This document shows, piece after piece, positions 42,748 through 51,145 of a stretch of 64,000 bases of DNA. The notes under the pieces were generated by a model that was given only the letters and a program-made list of their open reading frames with translations, was not told where the DNA came from and did no database searches. The DNA is from Guptibacillus hwajinpoensis (GTDB taxonomy: Bacteria; Bacillota; Bacilli; Bacillales; Guptibacillaceae): the NCBI RefSeq assembly GCF_001039475.1, contig NZ_LELK01000001.1, forward strand, positions 221,466-285,465. The letters run 5' to 3'. The number at the start of each line of letters is the position of its first letter. Position 1 is the stretch's first letter. The translations under genes and the position numbers were made by a program.

Positions 42748-43323
42748 GTGTTTAAGAAAATTTCGATGTTAGGCATCGCGGCTGTTCTTTCATTTTCATT
42801 ACCAACACCAAGTTCTGCCGAGGTTCAAACGCATACCGTCCAAAAGGGCGAATCACTATATAAAATTGCAACGAAATACGGTGTACCAGCAAAGCAAGTA
42901 CAAGCTATGAATAATAAAAACGTTGCTAGTATAAATCCTGGCGAAGAATTACAGCTTCCAGTTGTACCGAGCGAGTATGAGAAAGATCTTCTCAGTCGAC
43001 TTGTTGAAGCTGAAGCAAAAGGAGAAAGTTACGCAGGTAAAGTTGCTGTTGCTACAGTGGTGCTAAACCGAGTACAAAGCGACCTTTTCCCTGATTCTCT
43101 ACACGGGGTTATCCATGATGGTATTCAATTCTCGCCCGTTCTAAATGGAACAATTAAACAACCTGCTAGTGAAGAATCTGTGAAAGCAGTGCACGAGGCT
43201 CTTGCCTATCAAGGCTATGACAGAGAATCACTCTATTTCTACAATCCAGATAAAGCACAAAGTAGTTATCTCAGCAGTAAAGAAGTAACTACTAGAATAG
43301 GAAATCATGTTTTCTTACGATGA
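42748..43323 (+). CDS. LysM plus SleB-like cell wall hydrolase
   Basis: A 191-residue secreted enzyme. Signal peptide about residues 1-25 (ending SSAE), a LysM domain at about 28-73 (HTVQKGESLYKIATKYGVPAKQ...NPGEELQLP), and a SleB/Hydrolase_2 catalytic domain (LLSRLVEAEAKGESYAGKVAVATVVLNRVQSDLFPDS...GIQFSPV). The SleB-type Glu lies in VEAEAKGE. These are lytic transglycosylases acting in cortex lysis or wall turnover. Start GTG 42748 follows GGAGG. Confidence 0.9.
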   Translation: MFKKISMLGIAAVLSFSLPTPSSAEVQTHTVQKGESLYKIATKYGVPAKQVQAMNNKNVASINPGEELQLPVVPSEYEKDLLSRLVEAEAKGESYAGKVAVATVVLNRVQSDLFPDSLHGVIHDGIQFSPVLNGTIKQPASEESVKAVHEALAYQGYDRESLYFYNPDKAQSSYLSSKEVTTRIGNHVFLR

Positions 43324-43333
43324 AATGTTAAAG

Positions 43334-43366
43334 GCAAGCACTCCGGTCAGGGTGCTTGCTTTTTTA
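43334..43366 (+). terminator. Terminator after the LysM/SleB gene
   Basis: GCAAGCACTCC...GGGTGCTTGC hairpin followed by six T. Confidence 0.85.
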
Positions 43367-43388
43367 TTAATCTAAAAGTGATAAGTTG

Positions 43389-43417
43389 TTGCAATATTAT
43401 CTGAAATTTGAAATAAT
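43389..43417 (+). promoter_or_regulatory. Recurring promoter-like block, divergent copy 2
   Basis: TTGCAA (43389-43394), 17-nt spacer, AATAAT (43412-43417) with the same TTTGAAATAATT run as copies 1, 4 and 5. It is 220 bp before the N-demethylase gene. The remainder of 43418-43636 has no gene, apart from a short fragment at about 43529-43598 reading FDIASISETVTSIAVATDKKW, similar to a serine hydrolase SxxK region but without the Lys. Confidence 0.35.
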
Positions 43418-43636
43418 TTCTAACATAAACGTTACTAGCTTAATCATTGTTATTGATGTGTGAAGTGGAGATGGAGTGGTTAAATAGTAAAAAGATAGAA
43501 GAAGTAGAGGGGATTTTTGTTTCTTTTTGATATCGCTTCCATTTCCGAAACAGTTACAAGTATAGCAGTGGCGACAGATAAAAAATGGTTAGGATAGACT
43601 GAGAACTTATCAAATCAAGCATGGTAGGTGGGTTAT

Positions 43637-44590
43637 ATGTCAGTTAAAGCGGAGCAATTCCCTTTTCCATTTACAGAAGATCGATACGCCTATTCGAATA
43701 ATTCATCGCTTCAAAAACCAGCTCGATCCGTTACGATGACAGATCGCTATTTAGAAGAAATACAATTAAAGAGAGAGCTGTTGCAAGCTAACCATCAAAG
43801 ATGCTTTCGCTCGTTACCACTCTCCCTTGAATCACAGTGGGAAGCTATGAGGCGTATTTTTAACGAATTAGCTGAGAATGAACCAGAGCATTTTTCTTTT
43901 GAAAAGCGAGGGAATGAATATAGGTTCCAAAACCTTTTACTAGGGGAAGAAGAGAGATTCAAATATCGAGATTTATCTTCGATAGAACGCCAACCTCTCG
44001 ATATCGCCGGACGTCATGTTCAAGAGGACCTCATTATCATGGGCGACCGACATGATGGACTTTTTCTAGAAGCTGGGCAACTCTGTTTTCCTTCCAATTG
44101 GTCGTTGACGTTTGTACTAGGCATGGATTTTAAATCTATTCACACACCGGTACCTGGTATTACTCATAAGGACTTTATTGGTAAAGTAGAGCGGTTTATT
44201 TCGAGAATACGTCAGAATGAAGCTTGGGAAAGAAAGAATTGGTCGATGACAATCTCCAACAAGCTTGATACACCGCTTGAGACGTATGCAAATTGGGGAA
44301 AGCTCCGACTTCAGGTTACCGATGAGAACGTTGGAGAGTTAGTGCATTTACGAGTCGAAGTTCAGCGTTTATTAAGGCTTCCGTTAACGAACGATATCCT
44401 TTTTACCATTCACACCTACTTATTATCACTTAATGACTTGATTCGGAATGATTTGTGGCTAAAGAGGCTATATACTACCATTCAATTCCTTTCTGACGAT
44501 ATAGCAGAGTACAAAGGAATAGCGCTTTATAAAAACGAGCTTATGCAGTTTCTAGAGAAAACGCTAAGCGAAAAAGGGATCTCGTTATGA
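43637..44590 (+). CDS. Heme-dependent oxidative N-demethylase-like subunit (DUF3445)
   Basis: A 317-residue soluble protein of the DUF3445 / HODM alpha-subunit family. Characteristic stretches are QEDLIIMGDRHDGLFLEAGQLCFPSNWS, HTPVPGI and KVERFISRIRQNEAWERKNWSM, forming the PAS-like heme domain of dimethylamine monooxygenases. It is the first of three tightly packed genes (4-bp overlap, then 67 bp). Start ATG 43637 is nearer the AGGTGGG site than GTG 43628. Reaction in the family: NADPH-dependent N-demethylation of dimethylamine to methylamine plus formaldehyde. Confidence 0.8.
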   Translation: MSVKAEQFPFPFTEDRYAYSNNSSLQKPARSVTMTDRYLEEIQLKRELLQANHQRCFRSLPLSLESQWEAMRRIFNELAENEPEHFSFEKRGNEYRFQNLLLGEEERFKYRDLSSIERQPLDIAGRHVQEDLIIMGDRHDGLFLEAGQLCFPSNWSLTFVLGMDFKSIHTPVPGITHKDFIGKVERFISRIRQNEAWERKNWSMTISNKLDTPLETYANWGKLRLQVTDENVGELVHLRVEVQRLLRLPLTNDILFTIHTYLLSLNDLIRNDLWLKRLYTTIQFLSDDIAEYKGIALYKNELMQFLEKTLSEKGISL

Positions 44591-45000
44591 CAGAATTCCA
44601 GAATAATAAACGCATACTTATCTTCAGCGATCAAAGCTATCTCTTGCAAGCAAATGAAAAAGTTCGTGAATTAACGGAGGAAGGATATCAGTGTGAAGTT
44701 GTTAGCATGCCGGTATCTTCTAATAAAGCAGAGCAGCTACTAGCTCAGCAACCGTTAGGAAGTTTGGTTTGGATATATAGCGAAGAAGACAGTGCACAGG
44801 CTATTGAATATGCAGCACGTAACGCTGGATTTTCAAAGAATGAAATTTGGATAAACAAAAGCTCCGAACAAAACACACGAATATTTTGTTCCCAATGTCA
44901 TCACATCAATGAAATCAGTAGTGCTGAGATGTTTGAATGTGAAAGGTGTCATATAAAGTTAGATCCATCAAATCATTACTCAATCTATCACAAGTCGTAG
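44587..45000 (+). CDS. DmmA-like dimethylamine monooxygenase subunit with zinc ribbon
   Basis: A 137-residue protein. The N-terminal half (RILIFSDQSYLLQANEKVREL...) looks like a Rossmann-type small domain and the C-terminus is a zinc ribbon, CSQCHHINEISSAEMFECERCHIKLDPSNHYS (CxxC...CxxC), as in the DmmA-like family that accompanies DUF3445 oxidases. It overlaps the upstream gene by 4 bp, so it is translationally coupled and probably a structural subunit of the same enzyme. Confidence 0.75.
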   Translation: MTEFQNNKRILIFSDQSYLLQANEKVRELTEEGYQCEVVSMPVSSNKAEQLLAQQPLGSLVWIYSEEDSAQAIEYAARNAGFSKNEIWINKSSEQNTRIFCSQCHHINEISSAEMFECERCHIKLDPSNHYSIYHKS

Positions 45001-45067
45001 CTTGCATATCCTATAATTAATTGACGTGACATAAAAAATGTCATTCATGTTTGAGGGTGAGGTAAAA

Positions 45068-46009
45068 ATGGAAGACTTTTATGAAGTGAAAGTACAAGAA
45101 ATTAAACAACTAACACCAACAATAAAAAGCTTTACATTCATATCTGAGAATACTGAACTTCCTTCTTTTGGAGCAGGATCACATATCACCCTTCATCTTC
45201 CTATGGGTATGCGGCAATACTCTCTCATTAATAATCCCTTAGATATGATAAATGAGTATGAGATCGCAGTTAAAAAGACTGGTCATTTAGAAAGTGGCTC
45301 TACTTACTTGCATGAGGATATTTATGAAGGAGATGTCGTAAAAGTATCTCCTCCAGATAATTATTTTCCATTACAGATGGAGGGTAAGCATCATGTGTTT
45401 TTTGCAGCTGGCATAGGGATTACACCTTTTTGGTCAATGATGTCTTACTTAAGAAGCTTAGGAGAGTCTTTTGAACTTCATTACGCTGTATCAGGCCAGG
45501 ACGCTTGTCCATTTTATAACGAGATGAATGAGAGATATGCAAATCAGGTCACTTATTATTTAATGGACAGAGACAGCAAAACAAAGAAACTAAAAGAACG
45601 ACTAAGGGAATTGAAGGTTGGAACTCACGTATATATATGTGGTCCTCAGTCATATATGGATTTCATAGTGACGTATTGCAGGGAACTTGGATATCCGAAG
45701 AAATACATTCATGAAGAACGATTTAAAGCTAGAAAATTAGAACATCCTACCCGATTCAAAGTGACGATCGTAAATGAGAAGAAAACGATTCAAGTTAATA
45801 GTAACCAAAGTTTATTAGAAGCTCTCCACGATGCTGGAATCACTATACCGTCCGCCTGTCGTCAGGGTATTTGTGGCTCTTGCGAAGTAAAAGTGTGTAA
45901 TGGAGAAGTACTTCATAACGATACTTTTCTAACAGCTAACGAGAAAACGGACAAAATGCTTACGTGTGTATCAAGAGGAAAAGGACATATTTCTATAGCG
46001 GTGGAGTGA
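45068..46009 (+). CDS. Oxidoreductase subunit with FNR-like FAD/NAD(P) and [2Fe-2S] domains (PDR/VanB type)
   Basis: A 313-residue reductase. The FAD/FMN barrel (MRQYSLINNPLD), the NAD(P)-binding part (HHVFFAAGIGITPFWSMMSYL, HVYICGPQSYMDF) and the C-terminal ferredoxin domain (PSACRQGICGSCEVKVCNGEV, then LTCVSRG) match phthalate dioxygenase reductase/VanB-type enzymes. The ferredoxin cysteines CxxxxCxxC and a fourth Cys are all present. It would pass electrons from NAD(P)H to the DUF3445 heme protein. ATG 45068 follows GAGGTGAGG. Confidence 0.88.
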   Translation: MEDFYEVKVQEIKQLTPTIKSFTFISENTELPSFGAGSHITLHLPMGMRQYSLINNPLDMINEYEIAVKKTGHLESGSTYLHEDIYEGDVVKVSPPDNYFPLQMEGKHHVFFAAGIGITPFWSMMSYLRSLGESFELHYAVSGQDACPFYNEMNERYANQVTYYLMDRDSKTKKLKERLRELKVGTHVYICGPQSYMDFIVTYCRELGYPKKYIHEERFKARKLEHPTRFKVTIVNEKKTIQVNSNQSLLEALHDAGITIPSACRQGICGSCEVKVCNGEVLHNDTFLTANEKTDKMLTCVSRGKGHISIAVE

Positions 46010-46131
46010 AAAGTTTTGATCCACTCGCTTGTGAAACGTCGAACTGTAAAGTCAGCTATCCGTCATAAAATAAGTAAATGATACAATTAGAAAATCATTA
46101 ATTTTTAAATACATGAAGGGAAGGCTATATC

Positions 46132-46482
46132 ATGACCAAACATAGAATCTATACAATGAGTTTCGCGAGTGTTTATCCGCACTATATTACGAAGGCGGAA
46201 AAAAAGGGACGTACAAAAAAAGAAGTAGATGAAATTATTCGCTGGTTGACAGGGTATAGTCAAGAAGAGTTAGAAGCTCATCTTGAACACAAGACAGACT
46301 TTGAGACCTTCTTTGCCGGAGCTTCCAAACTGAATCCTTCACGGACTATGATCAAAGGTGTCGTTTGCGGTGTACGAGTGGAAGATATTGAAGAGCCAAC
46401 TATGCAGGAAATTCGCTATTTGGATAAATTGATCGATGAGTTAGCAAAGGGAAAAGCGATGGAGAAGATCTTAAGGAAGTAA
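46132..46482 (+). CDS. DUF2200-domain protein
   Basis: A 116-residue protein matching the DUF2200 layout ([88 protein letters not shown]). Soluble, rich in charged helices. It lies 122 bp after the reductase gene with its own ribosome binding site (AAGGGAAGG), so a role in the amine oxidase operon is not implied. Function unknown. Confidence 0.8.
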   Translation: MTKHRIYTMSFASVYPHYITKAEKKGRTKKEVDEIIRWLTGYSQEELEAHLEHKTDFETFFAGASKLNPSRTMIKGVVCGVRVEDIEEPTMQEIRYLDKLIDELAKGKAMEKILRK

Positions 46483-46531
46483 AAGAGGTGTACAACGTAT
46501 CCATTGAAATGATTAGTAAGTAAGTCTTGGA

Positions 46532-46564
46532 AGCTTATCTTTAAAAAGGTAGGCTCTTTTTTTT
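46532..46564 (+). terminator. Terminator of the recurring type
   Basis: AGCTTATCT...AGGTAGGCT hairpin and a nine-T tail; similar to 2435 and 49166. Confidence 0.7.
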
Positions 46565-46686
46565 ATGACATAAAAAGAAGGAAAAGCTTGTCAAAAGATA
46601 GGCCGCTTATTAGGATGTATATAATCACACTATAAATATGGTAGCTTCAAACGTGTTACTCTTCCTTTAAATAAGAAGGAGAATAG

Positions 46687-47409
46687 ATGAAAGGTGGTAG
46701 GGTGGTGAAGAGAAGTAGACAGGTGAATTGTGATAAAAGGTCCTATTCTAATGAAATTCAATCTCATAAACATGATTTTGGCCAATTTCTTTTTCCGCTA
46801 CAAGGCTCTTTAGAAATCAATACGAACCAACAAGAAGTAAAACTTACTACTGAGCATTGCTTTTATCTACCGCCCACTCTTACTCATGGTTTTCATTCTA
46901 AGGAACGAAATGAATTTCTAATCTTAGACTTGCCCGACCTTTTTCTATTGCGGGATACAGAAAGCATGTACATTAAGATGGATGAGCAGTGGTCTTCTAT
47001 TCGGTTTTTACTGTTGGAAGAGGTTAGACATAATAAGAATGAATCAGCTGCTCTCAGGGATTTGGCAAGATATGTAACACATAAATTAAAAACATCTACG
47101 CCTCCATCAATTGACTATATCCACAATCATTATAAAGAATCGATAAGCTTAGATACACTAGCTGAAATAGAAAAATACCATCCTACTTACTATTCTACGT
47201 GGTTTAAACAAAAAACAGGCAAAAGCCCCAAACGATATATAACGGACTTACGATTGGCTGAAGCGAAGCAATTGCTCATGTCGACAACTTGGAACATAAC
47301 AAGTATTAGTGAAGAGATAGGGTTTGAAAACTCATCTTCTTTTACGAGATGGTTTGTAAAGTGGGAAGGGATCACTCCACAAAACTACAGAATGATTAAC
47401 AATGGATAA
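46687..47409 (+). CDS. AraC-family transcriptional regulator
   Basis: A 240-residue regulator. The N-terminal cupin (HKHDFGQFLFPLQGSLEINTNQ, FYLPPTLTHGFH) is the effector domain; the C-terminal pair of helix-turn-helix motifs (ISLDTLAEIEKYHPTYYSTWFKQKTGKSPKRYITDLRLAEAKQLL, then WNITSISEEIGFENSSSFTRWFVKWEGITPQNYR) is the AraC DNA-binding domain. Start ATG 46687 follows AAGGAG. Encoded 78 bp before an EamA exporter, its probable target. Confidence 0.9.
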   Translation: MKGGRVVKRSRQVNCDKRSYSNEIQSHKHDFGQFLFPLQGSLEINTNQQEVKLTTEHCFYLPPTLTHGFHSKERNEFLILDLPDLFLLRDTESMYIKMDEQWSSIRFLLLEEVRHNKNESAALRDLARYVTHKLKTSTPPSIDYIHNHYKESISLDTLAEIEKYHPTYYSTWFKQKTGKSPKRYITDLRLAEAKQLLMSTTWNITSISEEIGFENSSSFTRWFVKWEGITPQNYRMINNG

Positions 47410-47487
47410 AAAGAACCTTAAATTCAGTAAAGATAGATAAGTAGCAATCTTCTACAATGAGTTTAAGTTCTTTGATGGGGTGATCAT

Positions 47488-48387
47488 ATGACAGAAAAAA
47501 CAGCTCCCTTTTTGGTGTTACTTGCAGCCATTTTATGGGGAACAACAGGCACAGTTCAAACTCTGGCTCCTAGCACTGCACATCCAGTGGTGATTGGAGC
47601 TGTACGCTTATTAGTGGGGGGTATTCCTTTATTACTTATTGTTCTATTGCAAGGGAAGTTAAGGCTGAAAAATTGGCCGCTCAAAGAAACACTCCTAGCT
47701 TCGTTAAGCATGGCCTGTTACCAACCACTCTTTTTCTCTGCTGTGACAATGACTGGAGTGGCGATTGGTACGGTAATCGCAATTGGAAGCGCTCCAGTTC
47801 TATCAGGAATTATTGAGTGGGTTTTCATGAAAAAAAGTCCAGCAAAAGTATGGTGGTATTCTACTATTTTATCAATCATAGGGTGTTTAATGATATTCAT
47901 AAATAAAGAGTCCGTAACAGTAGATCCTTATGGAATAGTGATGGCTTTAGGGGCAGGGTTATCTTTTGCGGTATACGCTTTGGTTAGTGGAAAATTAGTT
48001 GAAACACAGTCTTCTGTTGCCATAGTGGGGGTCGTGTTTACGATAAGTGCACTCATTCTTTCTCCATTGTTAGTAATCTTTGACATGTCTTGGATTACTG
48101 AAGGAAGAGGGATCGCTGTAAGCTTCCATCTTGGTATTATAGCAACTGGTCTTGCTTATTTCCTGTTTGCTAGAGGTCTTATTTATGTCCCTTCCTCAAC
48201 AGCGGTTACCCTTTCACTTGCTGAACCTCTAACCGCTGCATTATTGGGAGTTTTCTTTATCGGAGAAGACTTGGCCTTAACTTCCTGGTTAGGTATAGGT
48301 TTTTTATTAGTAGGCATTGGTATGTTGATCTTATATTCCAGGAGTTCAAGTAGAGATGTAGCGAGAGACAGGGCGATTAGTCTTTAA
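47488..48387 (+). CDS. EamA (DMT) family transporter
   Basis: A 299-residue protein with ten helices in two EamA repeats (LVLLAAILWGTTGTVQTL; GIVMALGAGLSFAVYALVSGKL). The first repeat contains the characteristic AWG(T/S)-like ILWGTT motif. It follows the AraC gene by 78 bp with GGGGTGAT as ribosome binding site. Such proteins export amino acids, purines or drugs; substrate unknown. Confidence 0.88.
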   Translation: MTEKTAPFLVLLAAILWGTTGTVQTLAPSTAHPVVIGAVRLLVGGIPLLLIVLLQGKLRLKNWPLKETLLASLSMACYQPLFFSAVTMTGVAIGTVIAIGSAPVLSGIIEWVFMKKSPAKVWWYSTILSIIGCLMIFINKESVTVDPYGIVMALGAGLSFAVYALVSGKLVETQSSVAIVGVVFTISALILSPLLVIFDMSWITEGRGIAVSFHLGIIATGLAYFLFARGLIYVPSSTAVTLSLAEPLTAALLGVFFIGEDLALTSWLGIGFLLVGIGMLILYSRSSSRDVARDRAISL

Positions 48388-48390
48388 ATA

Positions 48391-48487
48391 AGACTCTTTA
48401 CTAAAAGATTGTTGCTTTGAAACAATTCTTAGCTAATTGGAGCGGAAATTAACCACTACTTTCAGCAATAGGTTACGAAAAGAGCCT
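48391..48487. repeat. MITE-like repeat family 1, copy C (97 bp)
   Basis: AGACTCTTTACTAAAAGATTGTTGCT at the left and AGCAATAGGTTACGAAAAGAGCCT at the right are the same inverted ends as in copy B; the GC-rich core is deleted, leaving TTGGAGCGGAAATTAACCA. Confidence 0.7.
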
Positions 48488-48525
48488 TTTTTAAAAGGAA
48501 AAATAATAGATAACGGAGGAAAAAA

Positions 48526-49131
48526 ATGAAACGGTTTATTATTCTAGTTGGAGTCGTGTTGTTACTTGTTTCTTGTACAAGTCATGGGAGCAGCCAAACG
48601 AAAAGTTCGTCTTCTTTGGAGATTGAACCTGCAGATTTGTCAGAACGTGAGAAAATCATTGTTAATCAAACCGGCGTTGATTATCAAACATTTTATACAA
48701 TTGATGGTGAAGTGAATGAGGGAGATGTGCTTGAGACGTCTATCGAAGTTTATGAAAAAGGGGAAGGGAAAGTTATGTTGTCTTCAACATCCATACCAGG
48801 TGACAACACGAAACATAAGGAAAACCTTAACTCGTTTCAAATTCTAATGGAAGAAGAAGTAAGTTATTTTACAATTGGAGATCCGAACGGATATGTTAGA
48901 GGAAATGAGTTTATTCCTGATAATCTCGTTAGTTTTAGCTTTGTACATTTAGAAGAAAAAATCACAATCACAAAAGACGAACCCGTTTATTTGTCTTACC
49001 TAATTGGAACAAGTCAGAATGAATTATCTGCAGAAGGTAATGAGGATGTGACAAGTTTACCGAAATCGGTTAGTGATGCAGAATATGCTGTTGTGTTTAA
49101 ACTGGAACTCAAAAATGCTTCGGATAAATAG
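48526..49131 (+). CDS. Putative lipoprotein, unknown
   Basis: A 201-residue lipoprotein with signal peptide MKRFIILVGVVLLLVSC (lipobox LVSC, Cys17), a Ser-rich linker and a beta-rich domain (DYQTFYTIDGEVNEGDVLETSIEVYEKGEG...). Strong GGAGG ribosome binding site. A recurring-type terminator and promoter block follow. No family recognised. Confidence 0.7.
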   Translation: MKRFIILVGVVLLLVSCTSHGSSQTKSSSSLEIEPADLSEREKIIVNQTGVDYQTFYTIDGEVNEGDVLETSIEVYEKGEGKVMLSSTSIPGDNTKHKENLNSFQILMEEEVSYFTIGDPNGYVRGNEFIPDNLVSFSFVHLEEKITITKDEPVYLSYLIGTSQNELSAEGNEDVTSLPKSVSDAEYAVVFKLELKNASDK

Positions 49132-49165
49132 TTCTCATCTTAGTTCAAGATGTAAGCAACTAGCG

Positions 49166-49197
49166 AGTCTATCTTTAAAAAAGGTAGGCTTTTTTTA
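49166..49197 (+). terminator. Terminator of the recurring type
   Basis: AGTCTATCT (49166-49174) pairs with AGGTAGGCT (49182-49190); seven T follow. Confidence 0.75.
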
Positions 49198-49210
49198 TTG
49201 AAAGGAACGC

Positions 49211-49239
49211 TTGAATTATTTGTATTATTTTGAAACAAT
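49211..49239 (+). promoter_or_regulatory. Recurring promoter-like block, copy 3
   Basis: TTGAAT (49211-49216), 17-nt spacer, AACAAT (49234-49239), with TTTTGAAACAATTAACATT shared in part with the other copies. Confidence 0.35.
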
Positions 49240-49347
49240 TAACATTAGATAGATTTCGGAATTGAGAATGAATTATTAAAGGATTAGAAATTGATTAAAC
49301 TCTATGCGTCACTTGCATATTAATGACCGTTGATTGTGAGGTTAAGA

Positions 49348-49794
49348 ATGACTGAAGAGTTTTTGAGCAAAGTGAGGCGTGGTCTTCTATTTATAGCCTT
49401 TCTAATGCTTGCGTTTTCATTGTCTTATTTAATTGCTTATCCGCTCGGGTATTCACCACTTGGTTACGAAGTGATTGAACTAAAGGATGATTTGGTTGTT
49501 CTACAATCTTATAATGTTTTGGGAATGGAGAACGAGAGAATTACCTATCAACCGCAGGAAGATGAGATATGGAAGTTAGGGCTTATTAACGATCTCATCG
49601 ATCAACAGCAGTCTGAATATCTCTTATTCTTCACTACACTGATGTTAGCAATATTTTTGGGAGGAATGGGCCTTCTCAGAAGTAAATCATTCAAGAGTGT
49701 GGTGTTCCAAGGTTTCCTATACGTTCTTATTCCAGGTATATCATTAGTTAGACACTTGAATGATATTAAAGACATTTTACAGAGCTCTCCGTAA
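49348..49794 (+). CDS. Two-helix membrane protein, unknown
   Basis: A 148-residue protein with predicted helices near both ends (GLLFIAFLMLAFSLSYLIAYPLGY and LLFFTTLMLAIFLGGMGLL), and an outward-facing middle domain of about 50 residues (VIELKDDLVVLQSYNVLGMENERITYQPQEDEIW). ATG 49348 is preferred over TTG 49330 because GAGGT is 8 nt upstream. No family recognised. Confidence 0.6.
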   Translation: MTEEFLSKVRRGLLFIAFLMLAFSLSYLIAYPLGYSPLGYEVIELKDDLVVLQSYNVLGMENERITYQPQEDEIWKLGLINDLIDQQQSEYLLFFTTLMLAIFLGGMGLLRSKSFKSVVFQGFLYVLIPGISLVRHLNDIKDILQSSP

Positions 49795-49953
49795 TTTGAA
49801 TGAATTAGTAGTTTTTTCTCACAGCGGAGTTCCAAACTCTGCTTTTTTATTTCTGCATATTATTTGGAATGAGAGGAAAATGATAGTCTGATCTAGAAAT
49901 GGATTTCTGAAGAAACTCGTAAAAACCAATTCGTTATGAGAGGAGAATAAAAG

Positions 49954-50433
49954 GTGGAAGAAGTTAATTCCTTGAAAATAAAGGGCGTAATTGAAGTTAG
50001 TGAGAAGAAGTTAGTCGGCTTTCGTGTAGTTTGCGATGATATGAAAGGATATGCAGAAGAAATTCCCAAAACTTCATTACTACTAAACCGTCGCAAAGAT
50101 GAGATAAAGAATCTCATAGAACCAGTTAGGCTTTATGGTGCATTTAAAGCTACAGAGACTTTAGAAGAAGACGATGGCTACTGGGTTTGTTATGAGGTCT
50201 ACGATTTTGAAGATGTTCCAGCAGGGATGGTTCCTCTTCGTGTACCTGCACAAAAGTGTGCAGTTCTTGGTTTTAAGGGACATTCTTCTGACATTTTCAA
50301 TGTATATCCTCACTTGCATCGTTGGATTGATGATAATGGGTATAAGCGGTCCACAGATAAATGGACAATAGAAGTTTATTCTAAATGGACATCGAATGAA
50401 GATGAGGTGGATCTGTGTGATCCGATTTATTAA
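49954..50433 (+). CDS. GyrI-like effector-binding domain protein
   Basis: A 159-residue protein of the AraC-effector-binding (GyrI-like) fold: VEVSEKKLVGFRVVCDDMKGYAEEIPKTSLLLNRRKDEI, DGYWVCYEVYDFEDVPAGMVPLRVPAQKCAVLGFKGH, IYPHLHRWI, WTIEVYSKW. This is the ligand-sensing module of multidrug regulators, here without DNA-binding parts. Start GTG 49954 follows GAGAGGAG. Probably binds or hydrolyses small toxic compounds. Confidence 0.8.
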   Translation: MEEVNSLKIKGVIEVSEKKLVGFRVVCDDMKGYAEEIPKTSLLLNRRKDEIKNLIEPVRLYGAFKATETLEEDDGYWVCYEVYDFEDVPAGMVPLRVPAQKCAVLGFKGHSSDIFNVYPHLHRWIDDNGYKRSTDKWTIEVYSKWTSNEDEVDLCDPIY

Positions 50434-50488
50434 CTTGTTGGAGAATAATTAATAGATGAACTTGATCAATGGAAAGGTGACAATACAT

Positions 50489-51106
50489 ATGGATAGTATT
50501 ATTTTTGATTTAGACGGAACGATATGGGATCCAATTGATACTGTTCTTGAAGCTTGGAATAGTCGCGTTAAAGAACACGATCAGATTACCAAGGAACTAA
50601 CCAGGACAGATTTTGAAGGAACAATGGGACTCCAAATGGACGATATTAGTAAAAAACTGTTTCCTTATTTAACCGAAGAAGTTCGTGGACATGTAATTAC
50701 AGAGTGTCTTAATACCGAACAGGGATACTTAAAGAAGCGAGGCGGTACTCTTTTTCCTAATGTGGAGGATGTACTTAGCAAACTTTCGAAGAAATACGAA
50801 CTCTACATCGTAAGCAATTGCCAGGATGGTTACATTGAATCGTTCTATGAGTTTCATAACCTAGATAACTATTTTGGGGACTTTGAAAATCCAGGAAGAA
50901 CCGGACTTTCAAAAGGGGAAAATATTAATTTAATTATTGAAAGGAACAACCTATCTAACCCTGTTTATATAGGTGATACAGAAGGCGATTTAAATGCAGC
51001 TAGATACGCAGGAATTCCTTTCATTTATGCAAAATATGGTTTCGGGCAAGTGAGTGAGTATGATGAGGTTATAGAGAAGTTTGATGAGCTTCTAAACTTA
51101 TTTTGA
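50489..51106 (+). CDS. HAD-superfamily phosphatase
   Basis: A 205-residue haloacid-dehalogenase hydrolase. IIFDLDGTIWD at the N-terminus is motif I (nucleophile Asp), YIVSNCQDGYIESFYEF is motif II, and YIGDTEGDLNAARYAGIPFIYAKYGFG is motif IV with a DxxxD pair. Subtype I cap. The start chosen is ATG 50489 (AAAGGTGA upstream), 11 codons after another ATG at 50456. Likely a phosphoglycolate or nucleotide phosphatase. Confidence 0.85.
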   Translation: MDSIIFDLDGTIWDPIDTVLEAWNSRVKEHDQITKELTRTDFEGTMGLQMDDISKKLFPYLTEEVRGHVITECLNTEQGYLKKRGGTLFPNVEDVLSKLSKKYELYIVSNCQDGYIESFYEFHNLDNYFGDFENPGRTGLSKGENINLIIERNNLSNPVYIGDTEGDLNAARYAGIPFIYAKYGFGQVSEYDEVIEKFDELLNLF

Positions 51107-51145
51107 TCTAAGCGTATGTGTCCAAAAAATCTTTGGAGGTGACAA

